Source: Hydractinia symbiolongicarpus (taxonomy: Eukaryota > Cnidaria > Hydrozoa > Anthoathecata > Hydractiniidae). Taken from it: a stretch of 64,000 nt of DNA. A model generated the notes under the pieces. That model did no database searches, was not told the DNA's origin, and was given only the letters and a program-made list of their open reading frames with translations. Made by a program: the position numbers and the translations under genes. This document shows, piece after piece, positions 1 to 11,100 of the stretch. The first letter of the stretch is position 1. Each line of letters begins with the position of its first letter. The DNA is taken from the NCBI RefSeq assembly GCF_029227915.1, contig NC_079882.1, forward strand, positions 22,575,001-22,639,000, written 5' to 3'.

Positions 1-24
1 TTCTCCACGGGCCTTATCGACTAG
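1..24 (+). mobile_element. 3' end of a Helitron-like element
   Basis: This is the last 24 bases of a non-autonomous Helitron-like copy whose body lies left of the window. It shows the family 3' end: half of the TTTTTCCACGG hairpin arm, the spacer GGGCCTTATCGA, then CTAG. The next copy starts at once with TC at base 25, so the two are joined head to tail. Confidence 0.7.
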
Positions 25-607
25 TCTCTTATAATAATACGCTAAGTGTGTCTGTGTGTCTGTGACAGGCAAAGTGGATGTATTTATTTTCCTTTGATGT
101 TGCCGAAAAATGCCTGTCTAATATGTTAAATTTTCTGACGTTACGACGCGACTAAAATAACACTACTTTAACGTCAATATCCTATATAAAATTAATGAAA
201 CCATTACAGTGCACCTAAAACTTTGAGGCCAAATAACTTGGAAACGAGGTGGTGACGTCAATGATTTTTCACCGCGTGGGTAACTAGTGACCACCTAGGA
301 CCAATTTGGGTAATTTTCCCAAACCTGGGTCCCCGAATCCGTTTCGGAATGGACGGGTTGATGACGTCATTAAAAAACCTTTAAACCCTAATATCTCTGC
401 AACCGTTTGTCAAAAGTACATGATCCTATACATTTTATTGCTCAGCGTTTCAAGATCTATACGATGAAGGCAACAGGCATACACATTTCTGGAAAAAAAC
501 ATTTTGTGTTCTGACATGTCTCTGCTGACGTCATCAAAATTTAAATGACGGTTGTTTTTCTCTGTTATCCTGCCTAAATGGATTTTTCCACGGGCCTTAT
601 CGACTAG
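25..607 (+). mobile_element. Non-autonomous Helitron-like element, 583 bp, tandem copy
   Basis: The element starts TCTCTTATAATAATACG and ends with a short TGGA/TCCA hairpin, about 12 bases, then CTAG at 604-607. There are no terminal inverted repeats and no target-site duplication. A TC start, a subterminal 3' hairpin and a CTRR end are the established signature of Helitron rolling-circle transposons. It encodes no recognisable Rep-helicase, so it must depend on an autonomous partner. Three perfect TGACGTCA octamers lie at 253-260, 362-369 and 526-533. It abuts the next copy directly (CTAG followed by TC), which suggests concatemeric insertion. Closest relatives by eye are 62958-63538 and, reversed, 60921-61480 and 7301-7886. 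Confidence 0.8.
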
Positions 608-1334
608 TCTATATAATAATACGCCAGTTCTGTCTGTCTGTGACTTTTGCAAAGTGGATAAAATTTCTTTGATAAAGTCTATAAAACATCGTCTATAAAT
701 TTGTTCTGTATATTACCAAATTTTGGCGTTAAAGCAATATTGACGTCAAAGGAAAGTATATTAAGATTAGTGAAGCCATTGCATTGCACTTTTAAATTTA
801 AGGCTAAATAACTTGGAAACGGGTGGAAATAACTGACGTCGTCTCCTGCGCAGGCAACTAGGGACCACCTGGGACCAATTTGGGTAAGTTTCCCAAACCC
901 GGGTCCCCGAATCCTTTTCGGAATGGACGGGTTGATGACGTCACCAAAAAACCTTCAAACCCTAATATCTCTGCAGCCGTTTTTCAAAAATACGGAATCC
1001 TATACATTTTCTTGATCAGCGTTTCAAGACCTATACAATGAAGGCAGCAGGTATACAAATTTTTAAAAATTTTTTTGAGGGTTTGACTGGCCATTGCTGA
1101 CGTCAGCAAAATTTTAAAACCCTTATATCTCATTAACCGCTTATCAAAAAGACATGATCATATACATTTTCTTGGTCAGCGTTTAAACCTCTGCACAGTA
1201 CAGGCAACGAATAAACTAAATTTCGCTAAACTTTTTTGCAATTGCACTGCTGACGTCACCAAAAAATCTAAAACAACCTATTTTTCCATTGTCCTTCTGC
1301 CTAAGTGGATTTTTCCACGGGCCTTATCGACTAG
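608..1334 (+). mobile_element. Non-autonomous Helitron-like element, 727 bp, tandem copy
   Basis: This is the second complete copy in the left array. It starts TCTATATAATAATACGCC at 608 and ends GGGCCTTATCGACTAG at 1334, with a clear GTGGA-TTTT-TCCAC hairpin just before. It is longer than its neighbour because an internal block (leucine-like runs of TATCTC..AACCG..TCAAAA.. units) is repeated once more. Perfect TGACGTCA octamers lie at 741-748, 936-943, 1098-1105 and 1251-1258. The base after CTAG is T, as expected for insertion between host A and T; the following DNA is LINE sequence. Confidence 0.8.
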
Positions 1335-3311
1335 TAACCAATAAAAGTAGTTTGAACAATGATAACATTATGATTATCAAAGATGGTGCTCAGATAACCA
1401 ATGACAGTGAGCTTGCTGAATTATTTAATGAACACTATATAAACATTGTAGAAAAAAGTAGTGGAACCAAGCCAATATAAATTGATTATCGAAATTCCTT
1501 AGACAAAGAGAGACTAATTAATTAGATAATTAAAACATACGAGAGTCATTCGAGTATTGTCAAAATTAACGCCTGCAACGAAAATATAAATTTTTTTAAC
1601 TTTGAGGAGGTAGATGACGAACACAATCAAAAAACTTTTTACTACATAAATTCCTCTCCAGGTAGAGACAAAATACCCCCAAAGCTTGTGAAGTTAGCTA
1701 GTGAATATCTGATTGGCCCATTGAAAAATGCTATAAACAGCAGCATAAAATTGAATATTTTTCCCGATGGAGCCAAACGTGCAACGGTAGCACCTCTTGA
1801 CAAAGGAGGCAAAGACAAACATAGCATTAAAAATTTTAGACCTGTCATTGTGTTGAATGTCTTTTCAAAATTCTATGAAAACATAATGAAGGATCAAATC
1901 ATGTCTTTCATAGAATCGAAACTTTCAATATTTTTGTCAGCCTAACGGAAAAACTATAATACACAGCATGTCTTCATTCGTTTACTAGAAGAATGGAAAT
2001 AAAAACTTGATAAGAATTACGTGGTTGGTGCAGTCTTAATGGATCTATCAAAAGCTTTCGATTGCGTGCCACATGATTTACTAATCGCTAAACTTGAGGC
2101 ATATGGATTTGAAATTAATGCCCTGAAATTTGTCCTGTCATACCTAACAAATAGAGAACAATCTACTCGTATAAACGGACACTACATTCTTTTCCAATGA
2201 TTCTTTCAGGTGTGCCGCAAGGATCAATCTTAGGCCCGATAATTTTTAATATTTTTCTTAACGATATTTTTCTTTTTATAACCAGAAGTGACCTACACAA
2301 CTATGCTGATGATAATACATTGTCAAGCTTTTTCCAATTCAATTCCAAACCTCATTAAAATTTTAGAAGGTGAGTCTGACCAGGCATTAGCATGGCTACA
2401 TGAAAATAAAATGATTGCTAACCCTGACAAATTTTCATGCATTATAATCAGCAAAGATAGGGTAGAAAACACAAGTAGTAAACTGATAAGAATCGGAGAT
2501 AAAAAAATATATACGCAAGACACAGTCAAACTGTTAGGAGTTAAAATTGACAATAACCTTAGATTTAATCAGCACTTAAATGAGGTTTGCAAGAAAGCAT
2601 CTGCGCAACTAAATGCTTTGTATAGATTTAAAATCATACTTCCTTTTAAAGCTAAGAGTGTCTTAGCAGAAAGTTTTGTGTATTCAAACTTTAACTACTG
2701 TCCACTTATTTGGAATTTCTCATCTTCAAAATCACTTTCTAGGGTCAAAAAACTCCATAAGCGAGCCCTAAAATTTGTAGATAGCGGATATTCAGAGAGA
2801 AAAGAAAAGTACATTTCTAGCAAGAACAAAAGTAACTACATGAAAATTATGCGAATACGAAATCTATGTATAGAGATTTTTAAATCTCTTAATAATTTAA
2901 ATCCGCCATTTATGTTAGACATCTTTCAACGCAGCGAAACAAACAGGCCAGTACGAAGTCAATATTTAAATAATCTTAAAACATTGAACTTTAATACTAA
3001 AAATTTTGGGGAAAAATGTCTTCGCTCATTGGGGCCTAAAATTTGGAATACCTTACCTTCCGAATTGAAAAGTTGTAACAGCCTTAAAAAATTTAAAACA
3101 AAACTAAAGGAGTATGATTTCAGTCACTCGGTCTATTTAAATAATTTTTCATAATTTTTATACATTTTTCATAAAACTATAAACATATTTTTGTCGGATT
3201 TGATTAGTTTCCTGTATATTTATAAGTATGTATTTATTTATTTTTTTATATCAGGAAGCTATATGTACATAGTTATTTCTCCGACGTTAAATAAATTAAG
3301 AAGAAGAAGAA
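1335..3311 (+). mobile_element. Non-LTR retrotransposon (LINE), 5' incomplete, degenerate
   Basis: A LINE remnant about 2 kb long. Its coding region begins abruptly next to the Helitron end at 1334. It ends with an AATAAA-containing tail and an (AAG)n run at 3290-3311, typical of LINEs that end in a short microsatellite. Beyond 3311 the sequence matches the right-hand duplication copy from 56434. That copy has no LINE there. The left part of the LINE is missing from the window: either it was 5'-truncated on insertion, or the Helitron array landed inside it and the rest lies to the left. The reverse transcriptase style resembles the Jockey/CR1 group; the exact clade is not certain. Confidence 0.85.
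1336..3154 (+). pseudogene. LINE reverse transcriptase ORF, broken by frameshifts and a stop
   Basis: Reverse transcriptase of a non-LTR retrotransposon, catalysing target-primed copying of its own RNA. Visible blocks in order are: an N-terminal RT region (1688-1945, with DKGGKDKHSIKNFRPVIVLN), LSKAFDCVPHDLL at about 2045-2085, GVPQGSILGP from 2209, and the catalytic YADD at about 2302-2313. A long C-terminal segment (2330-3154) follows, carrying the NYCPLIW and GPKIWNTLP motifs common in this group. The blocks lie in different frames: LSKAFD is in a different frame from GVPQG, and YADD differs from the C-terminal part. A stop closes the frame at 1945. No endonuclease domain is in the window. 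The copy is dead. Confidence 0.85.
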
Positions 3312-3974
3312 GGTAATACATTTTCCAATATGAACAGAAGTTTCCTCGGTAGGCGAGATAAAATTATGTCGATTCGGCATAATTTTCAAAAAAAAAAATA
3401 AAAAAAAAATTAGAATCTTATCACAATAAACAATAGAAAGTTATCACATGGTGTTTTCTCACCCGAGGAAAAGTTTTCTTGCCCATGCCATATAAACAGA
3501 AAGTAAAAATTATATCATGCTGAAATATTTCCCCGCTAACCGAGGAAATAATTCCCATATACAGCCCCTTAATTAAATAATATCGACGTATTTCGACAGA
3601 CTTATATCAAAATTACAAGGTTGTATTATGTATTACTATTATTTATGTTATTTACCGCTTATAAAATCCAAATGGAAAGTAGGTCCAAGTGCGTCAAGTT
3701 GAATTACAGGCGGTATATGCTGCTACTTTTAGGGGCATTAAAACAAATAATTGAATCTTGTGTCCCCTAATAAATGTCATACGAAGTAAGTCGCAGAATA
3801 ATCAGGCAGTTTCTTACGTATATAAAGTATGCCCACTTGACTAGCTTGATATACCCTGGATTTGCCACTGCATGTATCATGTAAATTAGGTAACACAGAT
3901 ATAGACATAAATATGCACAGGGTAAAAGAATAGCAAGCAGGTTGGTACTTGAAAACATCAACAATTTTACTTAC

Positions 3975-6900
3975 CATTCTCTGAGCAACCATAAAGTTCC
4001 ATTCGCAAACATATGGGATCTTTATCATCGGTGTGTACACGTGTTGCATACAAACGAACATGGGTAGCTACCATTGATGTTATAAACCAGTTGTATACTA
4101 CATTGGTGTTGTCAACATTTCCTGTGAACTTCTGAAATGTATAATTTTAGAAACAGAACGAACTGACATTATAACAAAAAATTAAATTCCTTTAAGAAAA
4201 TCCAAAAGAACGTGTTGTGGGTGGTATTGCACTACCGGACCATCTTCACTTAAAACAAAATATTGCACTCAGTATAGTACAATTTATTGCAGTAACTGGC
4301 GTACAATTCTGTACAATTATATACAAGTAAGATATAAATAGTCCACACATTTGTTTGAAGTAGGTTGCAGGATAATCAGGCATCCATTTATTCAGTTTAT
4401 TTGAAATTATATCAATAGGACCTTGATACTAGTTTCTTTATCAAACTGATTTGATTTATAAAATTATTTTGGAAATCTTCAACGGGTTCATTAAGATTTT
4501 GTGGGATTTACTTTTGAAGATCGCACGCGACCGCCATTTTTCAATTCCGTATCTATGTTTGCAGCATCTAATTTTGCATGCAAGTCAGAAATTTAAAAAA
4601 AAAATGCAAGTAGAATGCTTGATCATTTTTCAATACACCACAGTAATGTACACATTTACCTTGTCGGTGTGAAAACGCGTCCAATTTTTCCCATTGTTTG
4701 AGTATAATAGTCTAAATTCTTTTATAAAATTTGGAGCATGATTTGGATCACCTTGGGTAGCAATTCCATTGATTATTGTTTGATTATAAAAAGAAACCTA
4801 AAAAGAAAAAAGGAAGAATGACAATGTAGAAATCGACGTTGTCATAAATGGAGCGTTAGTACCTCCTAATTCTTCTTTCAGAAAATGTTGGTTAGTTATT
4901 TAAGTCGAAGAAAAAGTTACTATAGATTTCAATATTACACACACTTGCAAAGCCACGTCAAAACACTTTACATAGTCTGCGCACATTATATTGAGCTATT
5001 TTTTGGTCTACAGGTACATTGTAAATATCAATTTAACTGGATAGTCGCCTTGATGGTCACAAATTTTTGCGCATTATATCTATCACTTGAGCTCCCCATT
5101 CGTTTAAACCCGAAGTTAAAAGTATGTTGACACCTAATTTATTAAATAAAAAAGTGAACTAAGCGATATTTAAAGCATTGTCATTGAAAAATGTTAAAAA
5201 CCCCTTTGACATCTTGACAATACCTGAAACCATTCTGATTGATAATTATCTTTACCACTACACCATGTTCCTGAAGAATAAAGTCTTCCACGCGACGGTA
5301 AAAACACGTCAGAAGTAGTATATGTTGAACTACTTGATAATTGACGGGAAGTGATCAATCCATTAGCCATTCCCAGAGGAGTGCGATCTGTACATGCTGT
5401 ACGAAAGTAAAATATTACTGAGGTAATCTAGGCAGTACTATGTACAATCGATAAAGTGGGGAGAGACGTTCTAAGAACTCTGCATTTTCTTTCTCCTTAT
5501 AACATATAAATTTTGCATACGTCCAATTAGTAAATTTTCCCTTAATTTTGCAGCCATTTCTGACACAAAGAAGAGACTTTCATCAGTATATATACATGAC
5601 AAGGAGCAACGGTAGGGTGCAACTAGCGAAGGGACCCAGTGTCAAAAAGTCACAAGTAAATGGATCACTCGCGTTGAGCGTCCAGTAGAGCGTTTAGTGC
5701 AGGTATTTTTAAAGTCTGTGGAGCGCTTACAATTATAAAGCCTTTCAAACGTTTAACGTTAGGTAGAATCTGTTGTTACACTTAAAATTCAATTACCCTA
5801 GTTTTTGACAGCCGAATAAAAGTTACTTAACATATTTTCTAGCTTATACACAATTCGCAAGTAATAACGCCAAAAATGTCTGCGGAAATCGTAAAAAACA
5901 AACTTTTGGTCAATTTTTGCCCTTTATTCACGCGAACTATGTAAACACCAGAAAATTATACAACTTTTATTTGACTAAAAGAACTTTAAACAGAATGTGA
6001 AAATTTATTCCAGATCGTATGTAATTTTAAGCAGATTTCAATCTTTCGATGACGTCACAGAAAAGGTCTGAAATAAGCAAAAAGTTGTTGCTGCCATTTT
6101 GTTTCTTTCATGACGTACTATAAGTGTGCCATTTTGATTCAATTTGGACAAGCCTGTCCAAAGTTATGGAGGTAGGGTGGAATCCGACCCCTGATCATAA
6201 TAAGCTTAAAATACCCCGAATCAAAGAGATTTTGTGCTGCACTTATTAAAGGCGGTTCCCCTAAAAAAAATATACCACAGAGGATTGTCTTTTCTGAAGA
6301 TACTTGATGAAGATCATAGTATGCGACAATACGACAAAATTAAGTAAAAAATTTCATTGATTGGTTGCCATGGTTACCCGTTGCTAGGAAAAGTATAGGC
6401 AAAATATGACATTTTGCTGTTTGACGCCTAACCAAGTAACTGAATAACATGCCTTACTTCAAGCGATATTTTTGGCTGCGTATGTTCCTCAAGGGTCAGG
6501 TGTATGGATTGAGTGAAGCGCATTTTGCAAGGCTGCCTCGTCTTCCAGAGAACTGATGTGATATTTTTTAGACGAAAACTAAAACAGGGCGAAACAGGCA
6601 ATATGTCGACAAAATAACTAAAAGACAAAACTTCGATTTGAACATCGGTTTCATTTAAACACTAGGTGGTACTACTGCCTGTAATGGCAGATGAAATTGT
6701 AAAGTGTGAGTGCTTCGATCTTAAGAGTATCTTCTTCTTTTTTATTTCGCGTGAATTCCGAACTTAAACGGGAAAAAATCTTGTTTAAAGATTATTTTAT
6801 GGAAATTCGTGACTTATGCATCGACACAAGGTGTACGCCAGGCGCTATTTGCAGCTGTGAAGCACCAAATACTAAGTCTAATTGACGACAAGAAAACTCT

Positions 6901-8079
6901 GACGAATTCACTCTCTGACTGCATGTGGAACACCACATTTAATATTCAAAACTGTATATATTGTCTAACCAGTTCATTCCAAAACGGATTCGGGATCCCA
7001 AGTTTAGGAATCATACCAAAATTGACTGCAGGTGGTCTCTAGTTACCCACGCGGTAGAAAAATGACTGACGTCACCACCACGTTTTCAAGTTATTTGGTC
7101 TCAAATTTTAAAAGCATTGCAATGGCTTCATTAATTTAATAAAAGTAATTGATGTTAAATTATTGTTATTTTCGTCACGCCGCTTAATTAGTCAATAAGC
7201 ATATGAGACATAACTTTTTCGGCAGCATTAAAGGAAAATGAAAACATCAACTTTGCGTGTCACAGACAGACGGACACACTCTTTGTATTATTTTAGGCGA
7301 CTAGTCGATAAGTCCTGTGGAAAAATCCAGTTAGGCAAAAGAGCAATTGAAAAATAAGTTTTTTAGATGTTTAGCTGACGTCAGCAGTGCAGATCCAAAA
7401 AAAAAATTGCGAAATTTAGTTTACTCTTTGCCTGAAAAGTATAGAGCTTAAAACGCCGATGAGAAAAATGTATAGGATTATGTGTTTTCGACGAACGCAT
7501 AAGGAAGGGTTTAAAAAGTTTTGCAGACGTCAGCAAAGACCCGCAAAACCATAAAAAAATTTTTTTTCAGAATTTTATATATTAAATTCCGTCATCGAAT
7601 AGATTTTCAAACGCTGATCGAGAAAATGTATAAGATTTTATATCTTTGACAAATCACCACATTGTTTCCAAGTTATTTGGCCTCAAAGTTTTAAATGCAT
7701 TGTAATGGCTTCATTAATTTAATATACTTTCCTTTGACTTAAATAATATTTTAACGTCAAAGTTTGGTAAATTACAGAACAATTTTATGGGCGATGTTTA
7801 ACAGACTTTATTAAAGAAAATGATGAAGAATTAATCCACTTTGAAAACGTCACAGACAGACAGAACTGGCGTATTATTATATAAGATTTATTCTCGCCCT
7901 TGTAGCACAAACAAACAGGAAAAGGCCTGATAAAATTACTAATCCCTATGACGTTCATTGATCAATCGTGAAAGGAAGTGATAAAGTGATGTGAACATTA
8001 TCTCCTTACACTATAATAAATTCCTACCATTTAGCACAGGAACAAAAAAATTCCAACACAATAAAAACTTGAAAGTCAT
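3975..8079 (-). CDS. Discoidin receptor tyrosine phosphatase, left paralogue, 5' exons only
   Basis: First four exons of an RPTP paralogue on the minus strand: exon 1 8028-8079 (ATG at 8077-8079), exon 2 5224-5396, exon 3 4660-4797, exon 4 3975-4131, all with GT/AG borders and consistent phases (ends phase 1). Exon 1 gives a short signal peptide (MTFKFLLCWNFFVPVLN). Exons 2-4 encode one complete F5/8 type C (discoidin) domain starting CTDRTPLGMANGLITSRQL and ending CLRMELYGC, a secreted or surface adhesion fold. The remaining discoidin, FN3, membrane and phosphatase exons seen in the two other paralogues would lie left of the window beyond the LINE and Helitrons. Whether they exist is unknown, so this could be a 5' gene fragment. 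No lesions are seen in the visible exons. Confidence 0.8.
6195..6974. repeat. Dispersed 0.8-1 kb repeat, copy in left intron 1
   Basis: This block corresponds to 59225-60205 (duplicated with its gene) and, more diverged, to 55060-55950 in intron 4 of the right-hand gene. A recognisable core reads TTGATTGGTTGCCATGGTTA, followed by GTTGCTAGG and ACATTTTGCT. No open reading frame and no terminal inverted repeat were seen. The right end is lost in the roughly 620-bp deletion at about 6970. Class unknown. Confidence 0.55.
6975..7300 (-). mobile_element. Truncated Helitron-like element (5' half)
   Basis: Minus-strand copy starting with TC at 7300-7299 (TCGCCTAAAATAATACAAAG) directly after the CTAG of its upstream neighbour. 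It contains the family's internal GGGTAACTAGAGACCACC block, then stops at about 6975, where a deletion has joined it to the dispersed repeat. The intact counterpart in the right-hand gene is 60241-60920. It lies in intron 1 of the left RPTP gene. Confidence 0.7.
7301..7886 (-). mobile_element. Non-autonomous Helitron-like element, 586 bp
   Basis: Read on the minus strand it begins A|TCTTATATAATAATACGCC at 7886 and ends hairpin-GGACTTATCGA-CTAG at 7301. It lies in intron 1 of the left RPTP gene, head to tail with the truncated copy at 6975-7300. The same pair occurs at 60241-61480, so the insertion predates the segmental duplication. Confidence 0.75.
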
Positions 8080-8083
8080 CGTT

Positions 8084-8197
8084 CTAAAATAAATGTAATC
8101 AAATCTAAATATATGGTAAATGATTTGTACCGTAGAAAGTTGATTATAAGAAAATAAATTATGAAAACTGAAATCAAAACTAAATATAAATAATTAC
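8084..8197 (-). other. Possible 5'-UTR intron of the left RPTP gene
   Basis: On the minus strand, CTGCAG|GTAATT at about 8198/8197 looks like a splice donor. TTTATTTTAG|AACG just before the ATG at 8079 looks like an acceptor. Both sites are conserved in the right-hand copy (about 61790 and 61679). An untranslated leader exon upstream of 8198 is therefore plausible. No transcript evidence is available, and the middle gene does not clearly share the acceptor. Confidence 0.35.
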
Positions 8198-8199
8198 CT

Positions 8200-11100
8200 G
8201 CAGCTAATTTGTATTACTAAGTTGTCATTTCTTTAATTTGTTATTCATACTCTAAAATAAAAAAATGTATGCAGGATTAATTGACAAAGTTTGATGTAAA
8301 ACGTTCGGTGTATGTAAATAATCACGTCTTAGCAGCATAGAAGGCAAAAACTAAATGGATCCAAAGAAACTTTTTAAAATAATAACAAAAAGTTCGATTT
8401 TGTCATCATTTGTATAAAATATAAAATTAAGTTACTGAAGAATGGAGTGACGATCTAATGGACTGATCAAATACAACTCTACGCGAGCTGACAGAAATGG
8501 GGGATAAAAGAGGAACCTGGAGAAAAAGTACGAAAGTGATTGTTAACACCTTCGGACAACACAATCCCTAAGGAGATTGATAATAATAAAAACTGAAATA
8601 TTAATTGGTAGAACATGCTCGAATCATAAACATGAAATAATTAATAAGCAAAATCAAAGCTGTTATACCTACCGTAAAGGGGAGGGGTTTGTTAATTAGA
8701 GGGAAGTTCAAAAGAAGATGGCATTGATTTTAAGATTGGCGGTATGGGTGACTTTATACACAACATACCCTCTTATCAATATACCTTCTAGGCTGAGAAA
8801 GAATTATACTATAGCACAATATAGTACAATTTAGCATTTGAAAAATGGCATAGTTTCGTAGCATCGTCGTCTAGGTATAGTGATGTTTCTAACATCGCAG
8901 CAATTGCAAACTTTTTTCGGGCTCTATCACCAATCGTCTTTCAATGCGTTATGTAATCCAATTCACCCCCTCCTTATTTTTCGGAAACGCAGTACATCCA
9001 CAGTTAAGCACTAAAACTTAAGTAGCTATCCATCCTCTACACAAATATACTGTTAACTTCATAATAAACTTGAACTCTGTCACGACAGAAACGTGTCATT
9101 GTTAACTAAACATTTCCACAATATATTGTTTTTCAAATTACATGTTTTTGTTGATAAACAAAATTGATATTTTCATTTTGCTCTTACTTTAATTTAAACT
9201 GAATGTCTCACTGTATGTGATGCTTAATTATTTTGGCGAGAAGTTTCTTTGATGGTGGATTTTTTTTCTATAAAATGACTTACTCGGCTAATTACTTGTT
9301 TTGTCATCACAGTGATGGTATGACAAACTTATTATGAAAGTGATTAAGTTATAATTGTGATAATATAAAAGCAAGTTAATAATATACTATTATTAGTATA
9401 AAGAATATCTCGAACGTAATGTGGCTACGAAGAAAGACATCGAAACACTACGTAACTATCAGACCTTTATTAGTAGAAACGAATAAAAATTATATTTTTA
9501 TGTACTTTTTATGTACTTTTTTTATGAACTTCTATGTTCAGGCTGCAAAGTAAAGTGATGACTAATCATGTATTTCAAGTATAGCTTCCTTTTTTCTATC
9601 GCATTGACAAGAAAATAATTAAATTAACTTGCTTTGAAAATAGGAAGTGTAATGCACTAATAATATTATTTAAACAAACTCAACAATCATGTGTTCTATC
9701 ATTGGCCTGTCATCACTTTAAAATCAATTACAGCTATCCTAAAAGAAATTCAAAAGCTAATGGAAGATTCAAGTAAAGTTTATCCCACTGAGAGGCGCTT
9801 TTGAGAGTTCACGTGTGAGAAACTATGAGCAACGAAAAAGAAGTTACATCTACCTGTAACCTCCAGAACAAAATTTCTTTTAGCTAAAACGATGCAGAAT
9901 ACTGTTTATCAAACAAAATAATAATACTAATAATAATATTTATACGCTGGGATTGAAACATAATGAACAAAGAACCTAATAAACTTTCGTAGTTTCAAAA
10001 CCACCACGAAAATTTAGGAACTAACTTTCGCGTCAAAATTTTTTAAGAAATTTTCTGATAATAAACTTTCGTCGTCGACCAACACTTTAGCGTGAAGGTT
10101 AAAAATTACCACGAAAGTTTTTTATTAAAGGTAATCTTGAGTGTGGCCCACGTGTTTGGAAATTAATAGGTTACAAACATCAAAATAGCAAATCGTCTGG
10201 TCTTCCTATAAACTTAGTGTGAAAATCATACTTTCGTGGAGAAGAGCTTTCAACTGCAAAAATTAGGTCCACATTTTCTTTCAATTCAGCCAAATTAGTT
10301 CCACATTTTTCTCAATTCAGGCTTTTTAATCGCAAATATGGGGTTCTGCAAAAAATTTATTTCCCGAAATTCTTCCATAGAGTACAGTTTGAGAAAACTG
10401 GTTTGAACTGCTCTGTACCATTTGATTGTGTCAAATCATTGTCTAACTAAGTGATATATTTTGTGTTGTATAGTTTTAACAAGGAATGAATAAACATGAG
10501 CAAATAAAATATGTATTTCTTGTTAAATTACACATATAACAGTCTTTTCCCGAAAACTAGCGACCTCGAAAAGTTCAGAGGCTTTTGAGTTAGGTGGTCA
10601 TTTTATTTTAACTTTTTTGATAATTTCTAGAATGGTCGGTTATGGCGGTTGTCAAAGCTTGTGGTTGTAAAGTGTTATTGTTATTTTATAATATCCACCG
10701 CAACTTTTTAGGGAAAATGAAAGTTGTTTCTTTAGGTTTTGATATATTCTCAATTTTTAAACCTCAATTTGTTTTTACTTGGCAGGTAACCTTTAAGAAA
10801 ATTTGCAATTAAGGTTAGCTTAAAGGAGAACTAACCACTGATAACAAGTTGTGGTTAAAATGTTTATTATAATGTGAATATGAACTATGTTAATTTTTTT
10901 TATTTTGGAGCGTTTTGGTTCTCCAGATATTTAAGATCAAAGTAGTCCTACAGTTGCCGGCATAACAGTGTCGGTTAGGACTTTCTGGTCGATAAAATAT
11001 TAACTTGTGTGACGTAAGATCCCGTAAATAAACGTATTCTAAATAAAGGAAGCGAGGGAATGCTAAACTCTGATCTAAGAGTAATTTTTTTTATCATATT

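Larger units (their letters stand above)
3312..9379. repeat. Segmental duplication, left copy
   Basis: From 3312 to 9379 the sequence is near-identical to 56434-62957, both in exons and in introns, intergenic DNA and the Helitron pair of intron 1. The copy contains exons 1-4 of the left RPTP gene and its upstream DNA. It is about 0.45 kb shorter, mainly because roughly 620 bp present at about 59970-60590 are missing at about 6970. The right end is defined by the Helitron array that breaks the other copy at 62957; the base pair here (A9379 T9380) is the uninterrupted target. The left end is set by the LINE, so the true extent may be larger. Confidence 0.85.

Noticed and set aside
1-1334. Tandem satellite DNA as an explanation of the left-hand repeats
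   Set aside because: Unit lengths differ (583, 727, 560, 680), copies occur singly or in pairs at several sites in both orientations, and borders are TC/CTAG at AT targets with an empty site at 9379. This fits Helitrons, not a satellite.
1289-1480. 63-codon open frame spanning the Helitron-LINE junction
   Set aside because: It is a chimera: the first 46 bases are the Helitron 3' end and the rest is LINE. Not a gene.
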